From assembly GCA_900321895.1 (NCBI GenBank), contig ONYB01000065.1:1-25628 (forward strand): 25,628 nucleotides of DNA, read 5' to 3'. Shown here piece by piece: positions 7,392 through 15,943 of this stretch. The stretch comes from an uncultured Brachyspira sp. (GTDB lineage: Bacteria > Cyanobacteriota > Vampirovibrionia > Gastranaerophilales > Gastranaerophilaceae). Every line of letters begins with the position of its first letter. Position 1 is the first letter of the stretch. The translations under genes were made by a program, and so were the position numbers. The notes under the pieces were generated by a model. It saw nothing but the letters and a program-made list of their open reading frames with translations. It was not told where the DNA came from and did no database searches.

Positions 7392-7423
7392 TCGGTCAGG
7401 CGAATTTGTCTGACCGATTTTTT
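7392..7423 (+). terminator. intrinsic terminator after the hisS unit
   Basis: A perfect 8-bp stem, TCGGTCAG (7392-7399) with CTGACCGA (7410-7417), encloses a 10-base loop and runs straight into six T's (7418-7423). It is a textbook Rho-independent terminator for plus-strand transcripts. Confidence 0.92.
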
Positions 7424-7442
7424 AATGGGAATTTTTTAGTGA

Positions 7443-7448
7443 TATAAT
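7443..7448 (+). promoter_or_regulatory. -10 element for the acyltransferase gene
   Basis: TATAAT lies 20 bases after the terminator and 31 bases before the acyltransferase ATG. The -35 position (TTTTAA, 17-base spacing) is a half match. The position directly behind a terminator supports promoter function. Confidence 0.45.
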
Positions 7449-7479
7449 AATCCTTATAAAAAGATAGGGATTTTAGTTT

Positions 7480-8577
7480 ATGTTTTCGGAAAAAATAAAT
7501 TTGTTAAAAGCATTTGCGATAATGCTCGTCGTGTCGGGGCATTTGGAATTTTCAATTCTCGGAATGTTTCCGCCTTATTCGTTTCAGTTGGCGTTATTTT
7601 TCTTTATTTCGGGAATGCTTTTTAAGGAAAAATACCTCAATAACGTAACGACTTTTGTTCAGAGAAGATTAAAAAGTCTTTTGCTACCGTATTTTTTGTA
7701 TGAAATTTTTTATTTTGGCGTAACTTATGTCGTTTTCAAGTTAACTGGAAAATGGTGGGGCATGCCTATCAGTTTAAAAAACATTTTTATAACTCCGTTT
7801 TTGAACGGTCATCAACTGGATTTGTGCTGTCCGCTTTGGTTTGTGCCACAGTTGTTTGTTACGATGATAACTTTTTTATTTGTGTTGAGAAGTCTTTTCA
7901 AGATGACGACAAATAAATTTGTTCACCTTGGAGTTTTTATGCTGTTCGGATTTTTATCAATCCCCGTGCTTAAACATATTCCTTTTACACCGACGACTTT
8001 GTTGGCATTCAGAACCGTTTTTTCAATGTTTTTTGTCTATTTGGGTTATTTTTATATGCACCATATCAAGGACAAACACGACATTTTTACACCAAAATGG
8101 CTCGGTGCAATCCTTGTTTTGCAAGCGATTTTGTGGCTTTACAACAGGGATTTTGACCCGCAACACGGGATTGGCTTGAGCTACATTTTGGTTTGGGGAA
8201 GATTTGACCAACAGATTATTGTACCTGTTTTAACATCTCTAACAGGGATTTGGGCAAGTTTGTTCACCATAAACCTCACCTATCCGTATTTCAAAAACAT
8301 AAACTTTTTAAAATATATTGGCGAAACGACCTACCACATTATGGCAAATCACTTGCTCGTAATGTTCGTGATTACGGCAGGATTTATGAAGCTTTTCGGA
8401 GTTCCGATTGCGGAACGTGCAGAACACGATATTTATTGGATTTATAACCCCGTACAATACACATATTTCTATTTTGTAATCACGATGATTGTAACAACTT
8501 ACGTTGGAATGTTGCAGAAAAAAACTTGGGCAAAGTTGAAGGATTTCGTATTTTGTACGAATTCAAAAGAGGGTTAG
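7480..8577 (+). CDS. membrane acyltransferase, acyltransferase-3 family
   Basis: This 365-residue polytopic protein has about ten hydrophobic segments. The first carries the family's catalytic histidine (V-V-S-G-H21), followed by L-A-L-F-F-F-I-S-G-M-L-F (around 37-48) and the basic cytoplasmic stretch Q-R-R-L-K-S-L-L-L-P-Y. G-E-T-T-Y-H-I-M-A-N-H-L near the end is the usual family motif before the last helices. Acyltransferase-3 proteins transfer acetyl or succinyl groups to sugars of LPS, exopolysaccharide or peptidoglycan in the inner membrane; the substrate cannot be read here. AGGGA before the ATG fixes the start. It stands alone between a terminator and the lptB promoter, though LPS-export genes follow. 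Confidence 0.85.
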   Translation: MFSEKINLLKAFAIMLVVSGHLEFSILGMFPPYSFQLALFFFISGMLFKEKYLNNVTTFVQRRLKSLLLPYFLYEIFYFGVTYVVFKLTGKWWGMPISLKNIFITPFLNGHQLDLCCPLWFVPQLFVTMITFLFVLRSLFKMTTNKFVHLGVFMLFGFLSIPVLKHIPFTPTTLLAFRTVFSMFFVYLGYFYMHHIKDKHDIFTPKWLGAILVLQAILWLYNRDFDPQHGIGLSYILVWGRFDQQIIVPVLTSLTGIWASLFTINLTYPYFKNINFLKYIGETTYHIMANHLLVMFVITAGFMKLFGVPIAERAEHDIYWIYNPVQYTYFYFVITMIVTTYVGMLQKKTWAKLKDFVFCTNSKEG

Positions 8578-8582
8578 CAACC

Positions 8583-8611
8583 TTGTTATTTATTTTTTTT
8601 TCAAGTAAAAT
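8583..8611 (+). promoter_or_regulatory. promoter of the lptB operon
   Basis: TTGTTA (8583-8588), 17 bases, TAAAAT (8606-8611), with a start site expected near 8618. A Shine-Dalgarno AAGGGG (8626-8631) lies 5 bases before the lptB ATG. Confidence 0.55.
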
Positions 8612-8636
8612 ACTGGTAAATTGAAAAGGGGATAGT

Positions 8637-9362
8637 ATGAAAATCGAGGCAAAAAATCTGATAAAAATATACGGTGACAGAAGCGTTGTAAACGATGTGT
8701 CATTCTATGTAAACAAAGGCGAAGTAGTTTGTCTTTTAGGCCCGAACGGTGCAGGTAAAACAACGACTTTCTATATGGTTGTCGGATTGGTAAAACCGAA
8801 CAAAGGTCACATTTTTCTAAATGACCAAGATATTTCATCTATGCCGATGAATGAGCGTGCCAAACTCGGTATAGGATATCTTCCGCAGGAGGCATCCATT
8901 TTTAGAAAACTTTCGGTTGAAGATAACATCAAACTTGTTCTCGAGATGAACGACAAGTTGACAGTTGATGAGAAAAAACGCAAACTTGAAGAACTCTTGA
9001 GTGAATTCGGTATTCTCAGACTTCGTTCTTATGCAGCTGTTTCACTGTCAGGTGGTGAAAGAAGAAGGGTCGAAATTGCAAGAGCACTTGCCGCAAGCCC
9101 TGACTTTATGCTTTTGGACGAACCTTTTGCCGGTATTGACCCGATTGCAATCGGTGAAATTAAAGACAATATTAGAAAAATTTCGGAAGAAAAAGGTTTG
9201 GGAGTGTTGATTACAGACCACAACCCGAAAGCTACCCTTTCAATTACCGACAGAGCTTACGTAATCTTTGACGGAAAAATCAAAATTCAGGGTAAGAGCG
9301 TTGAAGTTGCAAACGATCCTGTCGCAAAACAATTCTATTTAGGAAAGGATTTTGCACTGTAA
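8637..9362 (+). CDS. lptB: LPS export ABC transporter ATP-binding protein LptB
   Basis: This is a 241-residue ABC ATPase with Walker A GPNGAGKT (35-42), Q-loop Y-L-P-Q-E (81-85), signature LSGGERRR (137-144), Walker B FMLLDEPFAGIDP (157-169) with catalytic E162, and switch H195 (LITDHN). The G-I-G-Y-L-P-Q-E-A-S-I-F-R-K-L stretch and the F-A-G-I-D-P D-loop are hallmarks of LptB. LptB powers extraction of LPS from the inner membrane together with LptF and LptG. The stop overlaps the ATG of the permease gene by one base (TAATG), consistent with a complex. Length matches the family (about 240). Confidence 0.96.
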   Translation: MKIEAKNLIKIYGDRSVVNDVSFYVNKGEVVCLLGPNGAGKTTTFYMVVGLVKPNKGHIFLNDQDISSMPMNERAKLGIGYLPQEASIFRKLSVEDNIKLVLEMNDKLTVDEKKRKLEELLSEFGILRLRSYAAVSLSGGERRRVEIARALAASPDFMLLDEPFAGIDPIAIGEIKDNIRKISEEKGLGVLITDHNPKATLSITDRAYVIFDGKIKIQGKSVEVANDPVAKQFYLGKDFAL

Positions 9363-10477
9363 TGAAACTTTTTCCTAAGATAACAATTTACGACAAATAT
9401 ATTTTTACGCAGGTTTTGATAACAACCTTCGTTGCAATCTTGCTGTTTACGGTTGTATGGATTGCTCCGGAAATGTTGTTGAACACTATTAAAAAAACTC
9501 TTGAGGGCGATTACACAGTAAAAACCGCAATCCTTGTGCTGTTTTACGAATTGCCAAAAATCCTCGGAAAAGCCTTCCCTGTAGGTTTGCTTTTGGGAAC
9601 TCTTTTCACTTTTGATAAATTGAGTAAAGACTCAGAACTCACGATTTTTCGTGCGGTTGGGCTTTCGTTTTGGCGAATTTTAGCTCCGGTCTTTGCTTTT
9701 AGTTTGATTGTTACGTGGTTGTGCTTTTTCACTTGCGACAAGTTAATTCCGATTTCTGCAAATAAATTGAACGCAATTAAAGACCACTATCCATCAACAC
9801 AATATATTTACACCCAAAAAGATGAGGACGGAACACCGAAACTCGCCGTTATTATCTCGAGATTTAGAATGGATAAAATGAGCAATATTATTGTGCTCGA
9901 TTTTTCAAAAAAATACTACTCTGACGTCCACCAGCTTTCGGATATTTATTATGCAGAAAATGGTAAATATATGAAAAATAAGTGGGCTTTATCAGATATT
10001 ACTCACTATAAAATTTCTAACGACGGGATTTTCACGGACATTGACAAGATGAAGAATATGGATATTTTGCAAGGGGTTGACGCAAAGAACGCCTTCACAC
10101 TTATGACATATTCAACCAAAAAAGAGCGTGAAATCACAAACCATGATCTTGGAAATTATATAAAACTTTTGAAAAAAGAAGGTTTGGATGAAGAATACAG
10201 ATATATGCTAAACAAGTATTTGCAGAGATTTTTCCACCCGTTTGTATGCATTTTACTTGCGGTAATGGGTACTTTGCTCGGCTTTAGCAAACCGAGAGAA
10301 CAAAAGCTCATCGGGTTCACGATTGCAATCGGATGTATTTTTATTTATTACATTACGTTGCCGTTCTTTGATTTGTTAGCTGAAAAAGGCGTTTTGCCAC
10401 CGCTTGTGACGGCATTATTCCCGCCTGTTGCCTTCTTCCTTGCGATTGTCGGATTTTACAAGTCAAAGGATTTATAA
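9362..10477 (+). CDS. LptF/LptG-family (YjgP/YjgQ) LPS export permease
   Basis: The 371-residue protein has the family layout: an N-terminal I-Y-D-K-Y-I-F, three transmembrane helices (about 15-35, 55-80, 97-120), a long periplasmic beta-rich domain (about 125-295) and three C-terminal helices. L-P-K-I-L-G-K-A-F-P-V-G-L-L-L-G-T-L and D-S-E-L-T-I-F-R-A-V-G-L are the conserved cytoplasmic coupling-helix region that contacts LptB. It forms the membrane part of the LPS exporter. Proteobacteria encode LptF and LptG side by side, but only one such gene is present here, so the exporter may be a homodimer or the partner may lie elsewhere. It overlaps lptB by one base. Confidence 0.92.
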   Translation: MKLFPKITIYDKYIFTQVLITTFVAILLFTVVWIAPEMLLNTIKKTLEGDYTVKTAILVLFYELPKILGKAFPVGLLLGTLFTFDKLSKDSELTIFRAVGLSFWRILAPVFAFSLIVTWLCFFTCDKLIPISANKLNAIKDHYPSTQYIYTQKDEDGTPKLAVIISRFRMDKMSNIIVLDFSKKYYSDVHQLSDIYYAENGKYMKNKWALSDITHYKISNDGIFTDIDKMKNMDILQGVDAKNAFTLMTYSTKKEREITNHDLGNYIKLLKKEGLDEEYRYMLNKYLQRFFHPFVCILLAVMGTLLGFSKPREQKLIGFTIAIGCIFIYYITLPFFDLLAEKGVLPPLVTALFPPVAFFLAIVGFYKSKDL

Positions 10478-10480
10478 TAA

Positions 10481-11281
10481 ATGAAAAAACTTTTCACACT
10501 TTTATTGGGTTTGCTAATCTCTGTGAATGTCGCTTGTGCTATGAATGACAACATCGACATCGACTATTCTGACGGAATTTATCACATCACTCTTAAGGGT
10601 GAAAAGATTAAAAAACGTATAAAAGCTCACGCAGTAAACAGTTTGCAGACAAATAAAGAGGTTCACAAGGCGTCGGGAGCGACTTTGACGATAAATGCGG
10701 GCTACTTTGACCCAAAAAACGAAAAAACAATTTCTTATGTTGTCATAAACCGCCAAACTTATGAAGACCCGATTATGAACGAAAACCTTCTCTCAAACCC
10801 GTTTTTAAGAAGAAATTTAGCTGCGATTTTGAACAGAACAGAGTTTAGAATTGTAGACTGCGACAACAAATACAAGTACGAAATGGTTCCGCACAACACT
10901 CCTGTAGATTTCGGTTGCGGAATAGTTCAGGCAATTCAGGGAGGACCTTTGATTTTGCCTGATTTGAGGTTGGAGGAAGAACTTTTTGTGGTAAAAGACG
11001 GTGATAAAATTGTGAGAGAGTCTTGTTCTGTTTTGCACAAAACCGCAAGAACTATTTTGGGGTTAAAAGACGGCGAATTGCACATTTTGATTATTACGGA
11101 CGAAAACCCTATGGATATGTATGAGGTTCAAGCCTTTTGTAAAAAATTAGGTTTTGACAGAGCAATGGCATTTGACGGCGGAAGCTCAACCTCAATGAAT
11201 TACAAAAATAAATATGATGTAATTTCAATTAAAGGTGATGGTGCCGGACGCAAATTAAAATCATTCCTTTTGGTTTATTAA
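10481..11281 (+). CDS. exported NAGPA-type phosphodiester glycosidase domain protein
   Basis: The 266-residue protein has a signal peptide (MKKLFTLLLGLLISVNVACA, cleavage near residue 20). The mature part matches the phosphodiester-glycosidase family (PF09992, named for the human uncovering enzyme NAGPA): N-A-G-Y-F-D-P (72-78), Q-G-G-P-L-I-L (153-159), A-R-T-I-L-G-L-K-D-G (189-198) and F-D-G-G-S-S-T-S-M (231-239). These enzymes cleave sugars linked through a phosphodiester; bacterial members are often exported and linked to cell-envelope or exopolysaccharide processing. It starts 3 bases after the lptF/G stop, so it is the third gene of the LPS-export operon, which points to an envelope glycan substrate. 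Its stop overlaps that of the convergent gene at 11278. Confidence 0.88.
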   Translation: MKKLFTLLLGLLISVNVACAMNDNIDIDYSDGIYHITLKGEKIKKRIKAHAVNSLQTNKEVHKASGATLTINAGYFDPKNEKTISYVVINRQTYEDPIMNENLLSNPFLRRNLAAILNRTEFRIVDCDNKYKYEMVPHNTPVDFGCGIVQAIQGGPLILPDLRLEEELFVVKDGDKIVRESCSVLHKTARTILGLKDGELHILIITDENPMDMYEVQAFCKKLGFDRAMAFDGGSSTSMNYKNKYDVISIKGDGAGRKLKSFLLVY

Positions 11282-11745
11282 CCCAGATAATCAATTACGG
11301 CATTTTCAATATTTTTATTCATAAGCTCGGCGACCTTTTTTTCTTGAGGATTTTCAGCCTGCTCGCCTGCTTTTTTGATTGTTTTTGCCAAGAACGAGAA
11401 CATCGGCAAAACTCCGTCATTATCTAACCTCAAAGCCTGACCGTTTAAAATAAAAGTTCTAATAGGGTTGAGTTCGTTTTCACCTTTACCAATTCTGACT
11501 TTTGACATATCTAAAGTCACGACGTCATCAGGAAAATATTTGCCAATAAACTTGTCACCGTCAAGATTTGATTTGTTCATAGCTGTGTAAAAAGCCTCCA
11601 AATCTTTACCTTTGTCATCGTCAGACAACGTAGTACAAAAGCGAAAAGCCGATATTTTCACAACATCATTAGGACTTGAACCTGCTGCTACAGCGAAATA
11701 ATTATCGTTTAAACCTTTAAAATTAATATTTGTATTCATATTCAT
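11278..11745 (-). CDS. 155-residue protein of unknown function with N-terminal N-I-N-F-K-G motif
   Basis: This is a soluble, acidic-to-neutral protein without signal peptide or membrane helices. It begins MNMNTNINFKG, then has a mixed alpha/beta stretch (Y-F-A-V-A-A-G-S-S, V-V-K-I-S-A-F-R-F) and ends in a helical, charged tail (KKAGEQAENPQEKK). I recognise no enzymatic family. The short N-x-N/S-F-x-G element at the N-terminus recurs as N-V-S-F-T-G in the unknown membrane protein at 22498-23469. The start has no clear Shine-Dalgarno, and either of the first two ATGs could be used. The gene is last in the minus-strand series that includes the symporter and ACT gene, 35 bases after the latter. 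Confidence 0.72.
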   Translation of the reverse strand: MNMNTNINFKGLNDNYFAVAAGSSPNDVVKISAFRFCTTLSDDDKGKDLEAFYTAMNKSNLDGDKFIGKYFPDDVVTLDMSKVRIGKGENELNPIRTFILNGQALRLDNDGVLPMFSFLAKTIKKAGEQAENPQEKKVAELMNKNIENAVIDYLG

Positions 11746-11780
11746 ATCAGTTATAAAACACGTAAAAATAAAATTTGCTA

Positions 11781-12059
11781 CTAAATATTGTGCATATTAT
11801 CAATAATTTCTTTTCTTTGAACCCAGATTTCCATGCCGAGTTTTTTGCCTTCATTAAGAAGGGCATCTTTTATTTCAGAAAAGGAATATTGTGATTTCTC
11901 AATATTGCCGAGCAAGAACATTACAAAATGTCCTTGCATAAGAGTTTGTTTGATATCTTCGATATTCACTTGATATTGGGCAAGAACAGCCGTAACTTTT
12001 GCGACAATACCGACTTTATCTATGCCTGAAACAGTAACAATTATTTGATATTCTGACAT
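11781..12059 (-). CDS. ACT-domain protein of the UPF0237 family
   Basis: The 92-residue single-domain protein has I-I-V-T-V-S-G-I-D-K-V-G-I-V-A-K-V (6-22), the Q-Y-Q-V-N-I-E-D-I-K-Q-T-L-M-Q-G stretch (28-43) and the terminal I-I-D-N-M-H-N-I that characterise UPF0237. ACT domains bind amino acids or other small ligands and usually act as regulatory dimers; the role of UPF0237 is poorly known. The start codon lies inside the last codons of the symporter gene (19-base overlap), with a strong GGAGG (12068-12064) 4 bases before it, so it is translated from the symporter message. An amino-acid sensor coupled to an amino-acid symporter is a natural reading, but it is inference. Confidence 0.9.
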   Translation of the reverse strand: MSEYQIIVTVSGIDKVGIVAKVTAVLAQYQVNIEDIKQTLMQGHFVMFLLGNIEKSQYSFSEIKDALLNEGKKLGMEIWVQRKEIIDNMHNI

Positions 12060-13621
12060 GTGTCCTCCGAAACTTCTTCAACTTTTACAGGAACAGGAGC
12101 TGCCTGTGCAAGCCAATCTCTGTTGATAACTTTGCCAAGTTTGTATTTTTGGCAATATGCTTTTAAATCTTTTTTGATTTCCGGAGCTAAAATATACATT
12201 GCAATAATGTTTGGAATAGACATTGCAATCATCATTGCGTCCGTAATGTTAATAACTGATGTAACGTTCAAAACAGAACCTATTAAAATGAAAGAGCAAT
12301 ATAAGAATTGGAAAGTGAGAGTTCTTTTTTTGCCTTCTCCAAACAAGAAATTCCAAGATTTTTGACCGTAATAAGCCCAACTGATAATAGTTGACAATGC
12401 GTATAAAAGGACGATACCTGCCAATAATTTCGGGAAGAACGGCATAACTGATGCAATCGCATCGGAAGTCATTTCGATTCCTGAAGTATGACCGGCATGA
12501 GTTTTGTAAACTCCGGTAATAACGATTACAAATGCAGTTAAGGTACACATAAATCCTGTCAAGAACGGGTCAAGCAATGCCACAAACCCTTGAGAAAGCG
12601 GTTCGTCGGTTTTTACGGTTGCGTAAACAATCGGAGCAGAACCGGTGCCGGCTTCGTTTGATTGAACCGATCTTCTTAAGCCCATAATCATTGCTACAAA
12701 CATACCACCATAAATAGCTTCAGGTTGGAATGCTTCTTTTACAATAATCCAGGCTGCGTGTGGAACAAGTTTTAAGTTACAGAGAATAACTGCGGCTGCC
12801 GCAATTAAATAAATAAATATTTTTAAAGGAACGATTTTTTCAGTAACTTTAACGATATTTTTAATACCACCGATAACAATCAACCCGACAACGATAGCCA
12901 TGCCAAGACCAATTACCCAGTGCAAATTGTGTAACGGGCCATTTTCACCGCCTGCTACGTTAACAAATTGGTTAGCAGCCTGATTTATTTGAATCATGTT
13001 ACCGCCCGTAATACCTCCGCAAATACAAAGAATTGCGAACATTACAGAAAGCGGTTGTCCGAGCCATCTGAGTTTTTTTCTTGTCAAGCCGTGAGCCATA
13101 TAGTGCATAGGCCCCCCTGAAATTGAACCGTCAAGGTTAAATCTTCTATATTTAACGGCAAGAGAAGCTTCGACAAATTTTAATGACATACCGAGAATTG
13201 CACCAACAATAATCCAAAAAGCTGCCCCAGGGCCGCCCATAGAAATCGCAATCGCAACCCCCGCAATACTTCCGAGCCCGATTGTACCTGACAAAGCTGT
13301 CATAAGAGCCTGAAACGGTGAAGTTTCACCCGTGCCGTCATCTTTCTGTTTTTTAGGTCTGATCACGTTTTCACAAGCATGAACAAAACCCCAGACGGCA
13401 ATTCCACGAAGGTAAAACGTGAAAAATATACCCGCAAATAAAATCCAGAAAATAATTATCGGAACGTCTGCTCCAAAAATATGTATCGGCAAGAAAATTA
13501 TACTTGCGATTTTGTCGGAAATCGGTGCAATATTTTTATCCATAAATGCATCTATGCTAAAGGCATTTGCTTGCTGAATTCCGGCTAACAGTGTAAATAA
13601 TAAAGTTAAAAATTTCTTCAT
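12041..13621 (-). CDS. AGCS-family sodium:alanine/glycine symporter
   Basis: The 526-residue inner-membrane symporter has about eleven hydrophobic segments. The family signature is at 111-150 (S-G-T-I-G-L-G-S-I-A-G-V-A, then M-G-G-P-G-A-A-F-W-I and G-M-S-L-K-F-V-E). Further family motifs are D-G-S-I-S-G-G-P-M-H-Y-M (164-175), N-E-A-G-T-G-S-A-P-I around residue 320, and an S-T-I-I-S-W-A-Y-Y-G stretch near residue 420. AGCS proteins import alanine or glycine with Na+. Most members read G-T-G-N-I-x-G-V; here it is G-L-G-S. An N-terminal segment (MKKFLTLLFTLLAGIQQANA) looks like a signal peptide before the first transmembrane helix. GGAAGAGATT precedes the ATG. No glycine riboswitch core was recognised in the 110-base leader. 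Confidence 0.92.
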   Translation of the reverse strand: MKKFLTLLFTLLAGIQQANAFSIDAFMDKNIAPISDKIASIIFLPIHIFGADVPIIIFWILFAGIFFTFYLRGIAVWGFVHACENVIRPKKQKDDGTGETSPFQALMTALSGTIGLGSIAGVAIAISMGGPGAAFWIIVGAILGMSLKFVEASLAVKYRRFNLDGSISGGPMHYMAHGLTRKKLRWLGQPLSVMFAILCICGGITGGNMIQINQAANQFVNVAGGENGPLHNLHWVIGLGMAIVVGLIVIGGIKNIVKVTEKIVPLKIFIYLIAAAAVILCNLKLVPHAAWIIVKEAFQPEAIYGGMFVAMIMGLRRSVQSNEAGTGSAPIVYATVKTDEPLSQGFVALLDPFLTGFMCTLTAFVIVITGVYKTHAGHTSGIEMTSDAIASVMPFFPKLLAGIVLLYALSTIISWAYYGQKSWNFLFGEGKKRTLTFQFLYCSFILIGSVLNVTSVINITDAMMIAMSIPNIIAMYILAPEIKKDLKAYCQKYKLGKVINRDWLAQAAPVPVKVEEVSEDTCQNIK

Positions 13622-13731
13622 TAATCTCTTCCTTTCGAGTGATTTCTGGCACTTTATCCAAAGGGTAAATTAACCAACTTATTAATATTACCAAAAAAAC
13701 GCACTACAGGTGTAAAATCTTTGTCAAATCT

Positions 13732-14817
13732 TTACATTACCTTAAAGATTTGTTGCAAATAATCTTGGGCACATTTGTCTGCCGTGTACTGTCTTATAGT
13801 CTGAAAACCGTTTTGTATCAATAGTTTTCGTTCGTTTTGCGTCATGTTTTTAATGTGGTTGAGAATATTTTTGATTTCTGTTACACTCGGCACATCCGTA
13901 AAACCGTTTTCACCGTTCTTTATAATTCCGTCGATTCCGTCGTGTTCGGAGCAGATTGTAATACAACCTGATGCCATAGCTTCTAAGTACACCATACCAA
14001 AGGTTTCACCCTTGCTCGGCAAAATAAAAACATCATTCTGCCTCATCAAGTCCAAAACTTTTTCTTTAGGCTGATAACCAAGAAATTTTGCATGCGAATT
14101 GAGGTTTTTAAGTTTTTTAGTGTCCGTACCTTTTCCGATAATCATTAGTTCTATTCCCTCAATGGCTTTTGTTGCCGTTAAAACAAGTTCAATATTTTTA
14201 TATTTTTTGTAATTTGCACAGGTGACAATTTTTATTTTAGGAGTAGAAAATTTTTCAATATTTTCTTTAATAAGGTTTTCATCAATTCCCGAAGGTGCGA
14301 CGAAAGTTTTTTCTTCAAATTCCGGATAAATTTTGAGCAATTTTTCTTTTAAAGCAAATGAGCGACAAGCAATCGCTTTTGCATTTTTCAGGGCATTCTC
14401 CATTCGTTTTTTGAAATGAAATCGGTATAATTGGTTTGTCAAAATTGTTAAATCAGAATTGTGAACACCCGCAACAAACGGCACACCGAGCCTGTCTGCA
14501 AATAAAATTCCGCATGGCATGTGAGCAATTACGAGGTCATAATTTTTAGGGGAAAAATTCGTTATGCCCGTACGAATTTTTCTGTTTATATCAAACCAAA
14601 AAGGGGTTTGATAGTTCAAATTTAATACTCCGTCATAAATTCCGTTTTTATAAAAAGGTTTTCGACGAATGAAAGAATTTAAAAGAAAATTCGGTTTTAT
14701 AATCTCAATTTCGTGCCCAAAATTTTTCCAACTTTTTACAAAATTAAAAAGGGTTCTCGGTGTCGTTTTTTCTTCCGATTTAATCGGGTATAAATCTGTT
14801 ATAAATAGGATTTTCAT
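13732..14817 (-). CDS. GT4-type glycosyltransferase
   Basis: The 361-residue GT-B-fold glycosyltransferase has an N-terminal acceptor domain (M-K-I-L-F-I-T-D-L-Y-P). The C-terminal donor domain starts near residue 193 (K-I-K-I-V-T-C-A-N-Y-K-K-Y-K-N), followed by L-M-I-I-G-K-G (224-230), F-L-G-Y (246-249) and the E-x7-E motif E271-T-F-G-M-V-Y-L-E279 that binds the nucleotide-sugar. G-D/N-S-D-L near 118-123 fits the acceptor side. GT4 enzymes usually build LPS, capsule or glycolipid glycans at the inner membrane; donor and acceptor are not predictable here. The ATG is 3 bases after the cca stop, so the two are co-transcribed. The following symporter gene is 110 bases away. Confidence 0.92.
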   Translation of the reverse strand: MKILFITDLYPIKSEEKTTPRTLFNFVKSWKNFGHEIEIIKPNFLLNSFIRRKPFYKNGIYDGVLNLNYQTPFWFDINRKIRTGITNFSPKNYDLVIAHMPCGILFADRLGVPFVAGVHNSDLTILTNQLYRFHFKKRMENALKNAKAIACRSFALKEKLLKIYPEFEEKTFVAPSGIDENLIKENIEKFSTPKIKIVTCANYKKYKNIELVLTATKAIEGIELMIIGKGTDTKKLKNLNSHAKFLGYQPKEKVLDLMRQNDVFILPSKGETFGMVYLEAMASGCITICSEHDGIDGIIKNGENGFTDVPSVTEIKNILNHIKNMTQNERKLLIQNGFQTIRQYTADKCAQDYLQQIFKVM

Positions 14818-14820
14818 ACC

Positions 14821-15942
14821 TTAGATTATATCACGAACGAGTTTAATTTCGTCATTTTTTGTGAGAGTTGGGGTTTCAATTTTTTTCTCTAAAATATAAT
14901 CAAAAATTTCACCAAATTTTTTTGACGGTTTTAACCCCATTTTTACCAAATCGTTTCCGTTGATTTCAATTTTTATTTTGAAAAGTTTGTCGAGATATTT
15001 TTGTGCAATTTTTTTATCTTTCAAAATCCAATAGAGTAAAATCGTTTCCACAGACATTTTTTCAAAAGTTTTATAAATTTCAAAATCACTTTTAAATTCC
15101 GGAATTGAACTAAAATCGTTGAGAATTTTTTGTTCATTTTTTGTAAGCGGAAGTTTTGACAAATCGCCGAGAACACCGACATAAACAAGCCAAATATTTT
15201 GTGGATTTTTGCCTGAGGAAATTATATATTTTTTGACAAGATTTTCTATATTTTCATTCGGTAATTCAACATTTTTTTCACAAACAAGTTTGTAAATTTT
15301 TTCATTAATAAATTTTTCAAAAGCTGCTTGCGAATTGAGGTTGAAAGTTTCAATCAATTCTTTTTTCACACGCTTGTAACACATATCATGGTTGATATTT
15401 TTCAGATATTTTTCTTGTAAATTTTTTGTATTTTCCTCAAGTTCAAACCCGAACCGCACAGAGAACTTCAGCCCACGTAAAATTCTTGTGGGGTCGTCAA
15501 TAAAACTTTTGTCGTGCAATATTCTTAATTTTTTGTTTTTTAAATCTTCAACACCGCCGACATAATCGACAATTTCGCCTGTTGCAATAGATTTTGCAAG
15601 AGCATTCACCGTAAAATCACGACGTAAAACATCCTCCTTTAGTGAACATCCGATTTTTGTGACAGTCGGCAAATGCCCTTTTTTCTCATAAATTTCCGAA
15701 CGTGTGGAGGCAATGTCGACCTCTTGACCGTCAAACAAAATCCTAACAGTGCCAAAAGGTTCATTTATTTGCAAAATTTCAAATTGTCCGTCGTTAAAGT
15801 CGTTGTTTTTTACAAAATCAATGGCATTTCCGACATAAGTTATGTCGACATCAAGACTTTCTATCCCGAGGAGTTCATCACGTACAACTCCGCCGACATA
15901 ATACAATTTGTTTGAAGTATCGTTTATTTTGAGGATGTTCAT
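14821..15942 (-). CDS. cca: CCA tRNA nucleotidyltransferase / poly(A) polymerase family
   Basis: This class II nucleotidyltransferase has, counted from the ATG at 15942, G-G-V-V-R-D (17-22), catalytic D31-V-D33 (L-D-V-D-I-T-Y), E-V-D-I-A-S-T-R (75-81), R-R-D-F-T-V-N-A-L-A (107-116) and D-D-P-T-R-I-L-R-G-L-K-F (149-160). These mark the head and neck domains of enzymes that add CCA to tRNA 3' ends. Bacterial poly(A) polymerases share the fold and cannot be excluded. The C-terminal half (about 190-373) is divergent, helical and lysine-rich. The frame is open to 16035 but would then run into the divergent helicase gene; the family N-terminus starts just after 15942, giving 373 residues. There is no Shine-Dalgarno, and a -10-like TAAAAT lies 7 bases before the ATG. 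Confidence 0.9.
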   Translation of the reverse strand: MNILKINDTSNKLYYVGGVVRDELLGIESLDVDITYVGNAIDFVKNNDFNDGQFEILQINEPFGTVRILFDGQEVDIASTRSEIYEKKGHLPTVTKIGCSLKEDVLRRDFTVNALAKSIATGEIVDYVGGVEDLKNKKLRILHDKSFIDDPTRILRGLKFSVRFGFELEENTKNLQEKYLKNINHDMCYKRVKKELIETFNLNSQAAFEKFINEKIYKLVCEKNVELPNENIENLVKKYIISSGKNPQNIWLVYVGVLGDLSKLPLTKNEQKILNDFSSIPEFKSDFEIYKTFEKMSVETILLYWILKDKKIAQKYLDKLFKIKIEINGNDLVKMGLKPSKKFGEIFDYILEKKIETPTLTKNDEIKLVRDII

Positions 15943-15943
15943 A

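Noticed and set aside
13622..13731. Glycine riboswitch before the AGCS symporter
   Set aside because: No recognisable conserved core or paired aptamer was found in the 110 bases.
13711..13736. AAATCTTT direct repeat with 11-base period and a TTGACA on the minus strand before the symporter gene
   Set aside because: No -10 box lies at a usable distance, and the repeat overlaps the end of the glycosyltransferase gene.
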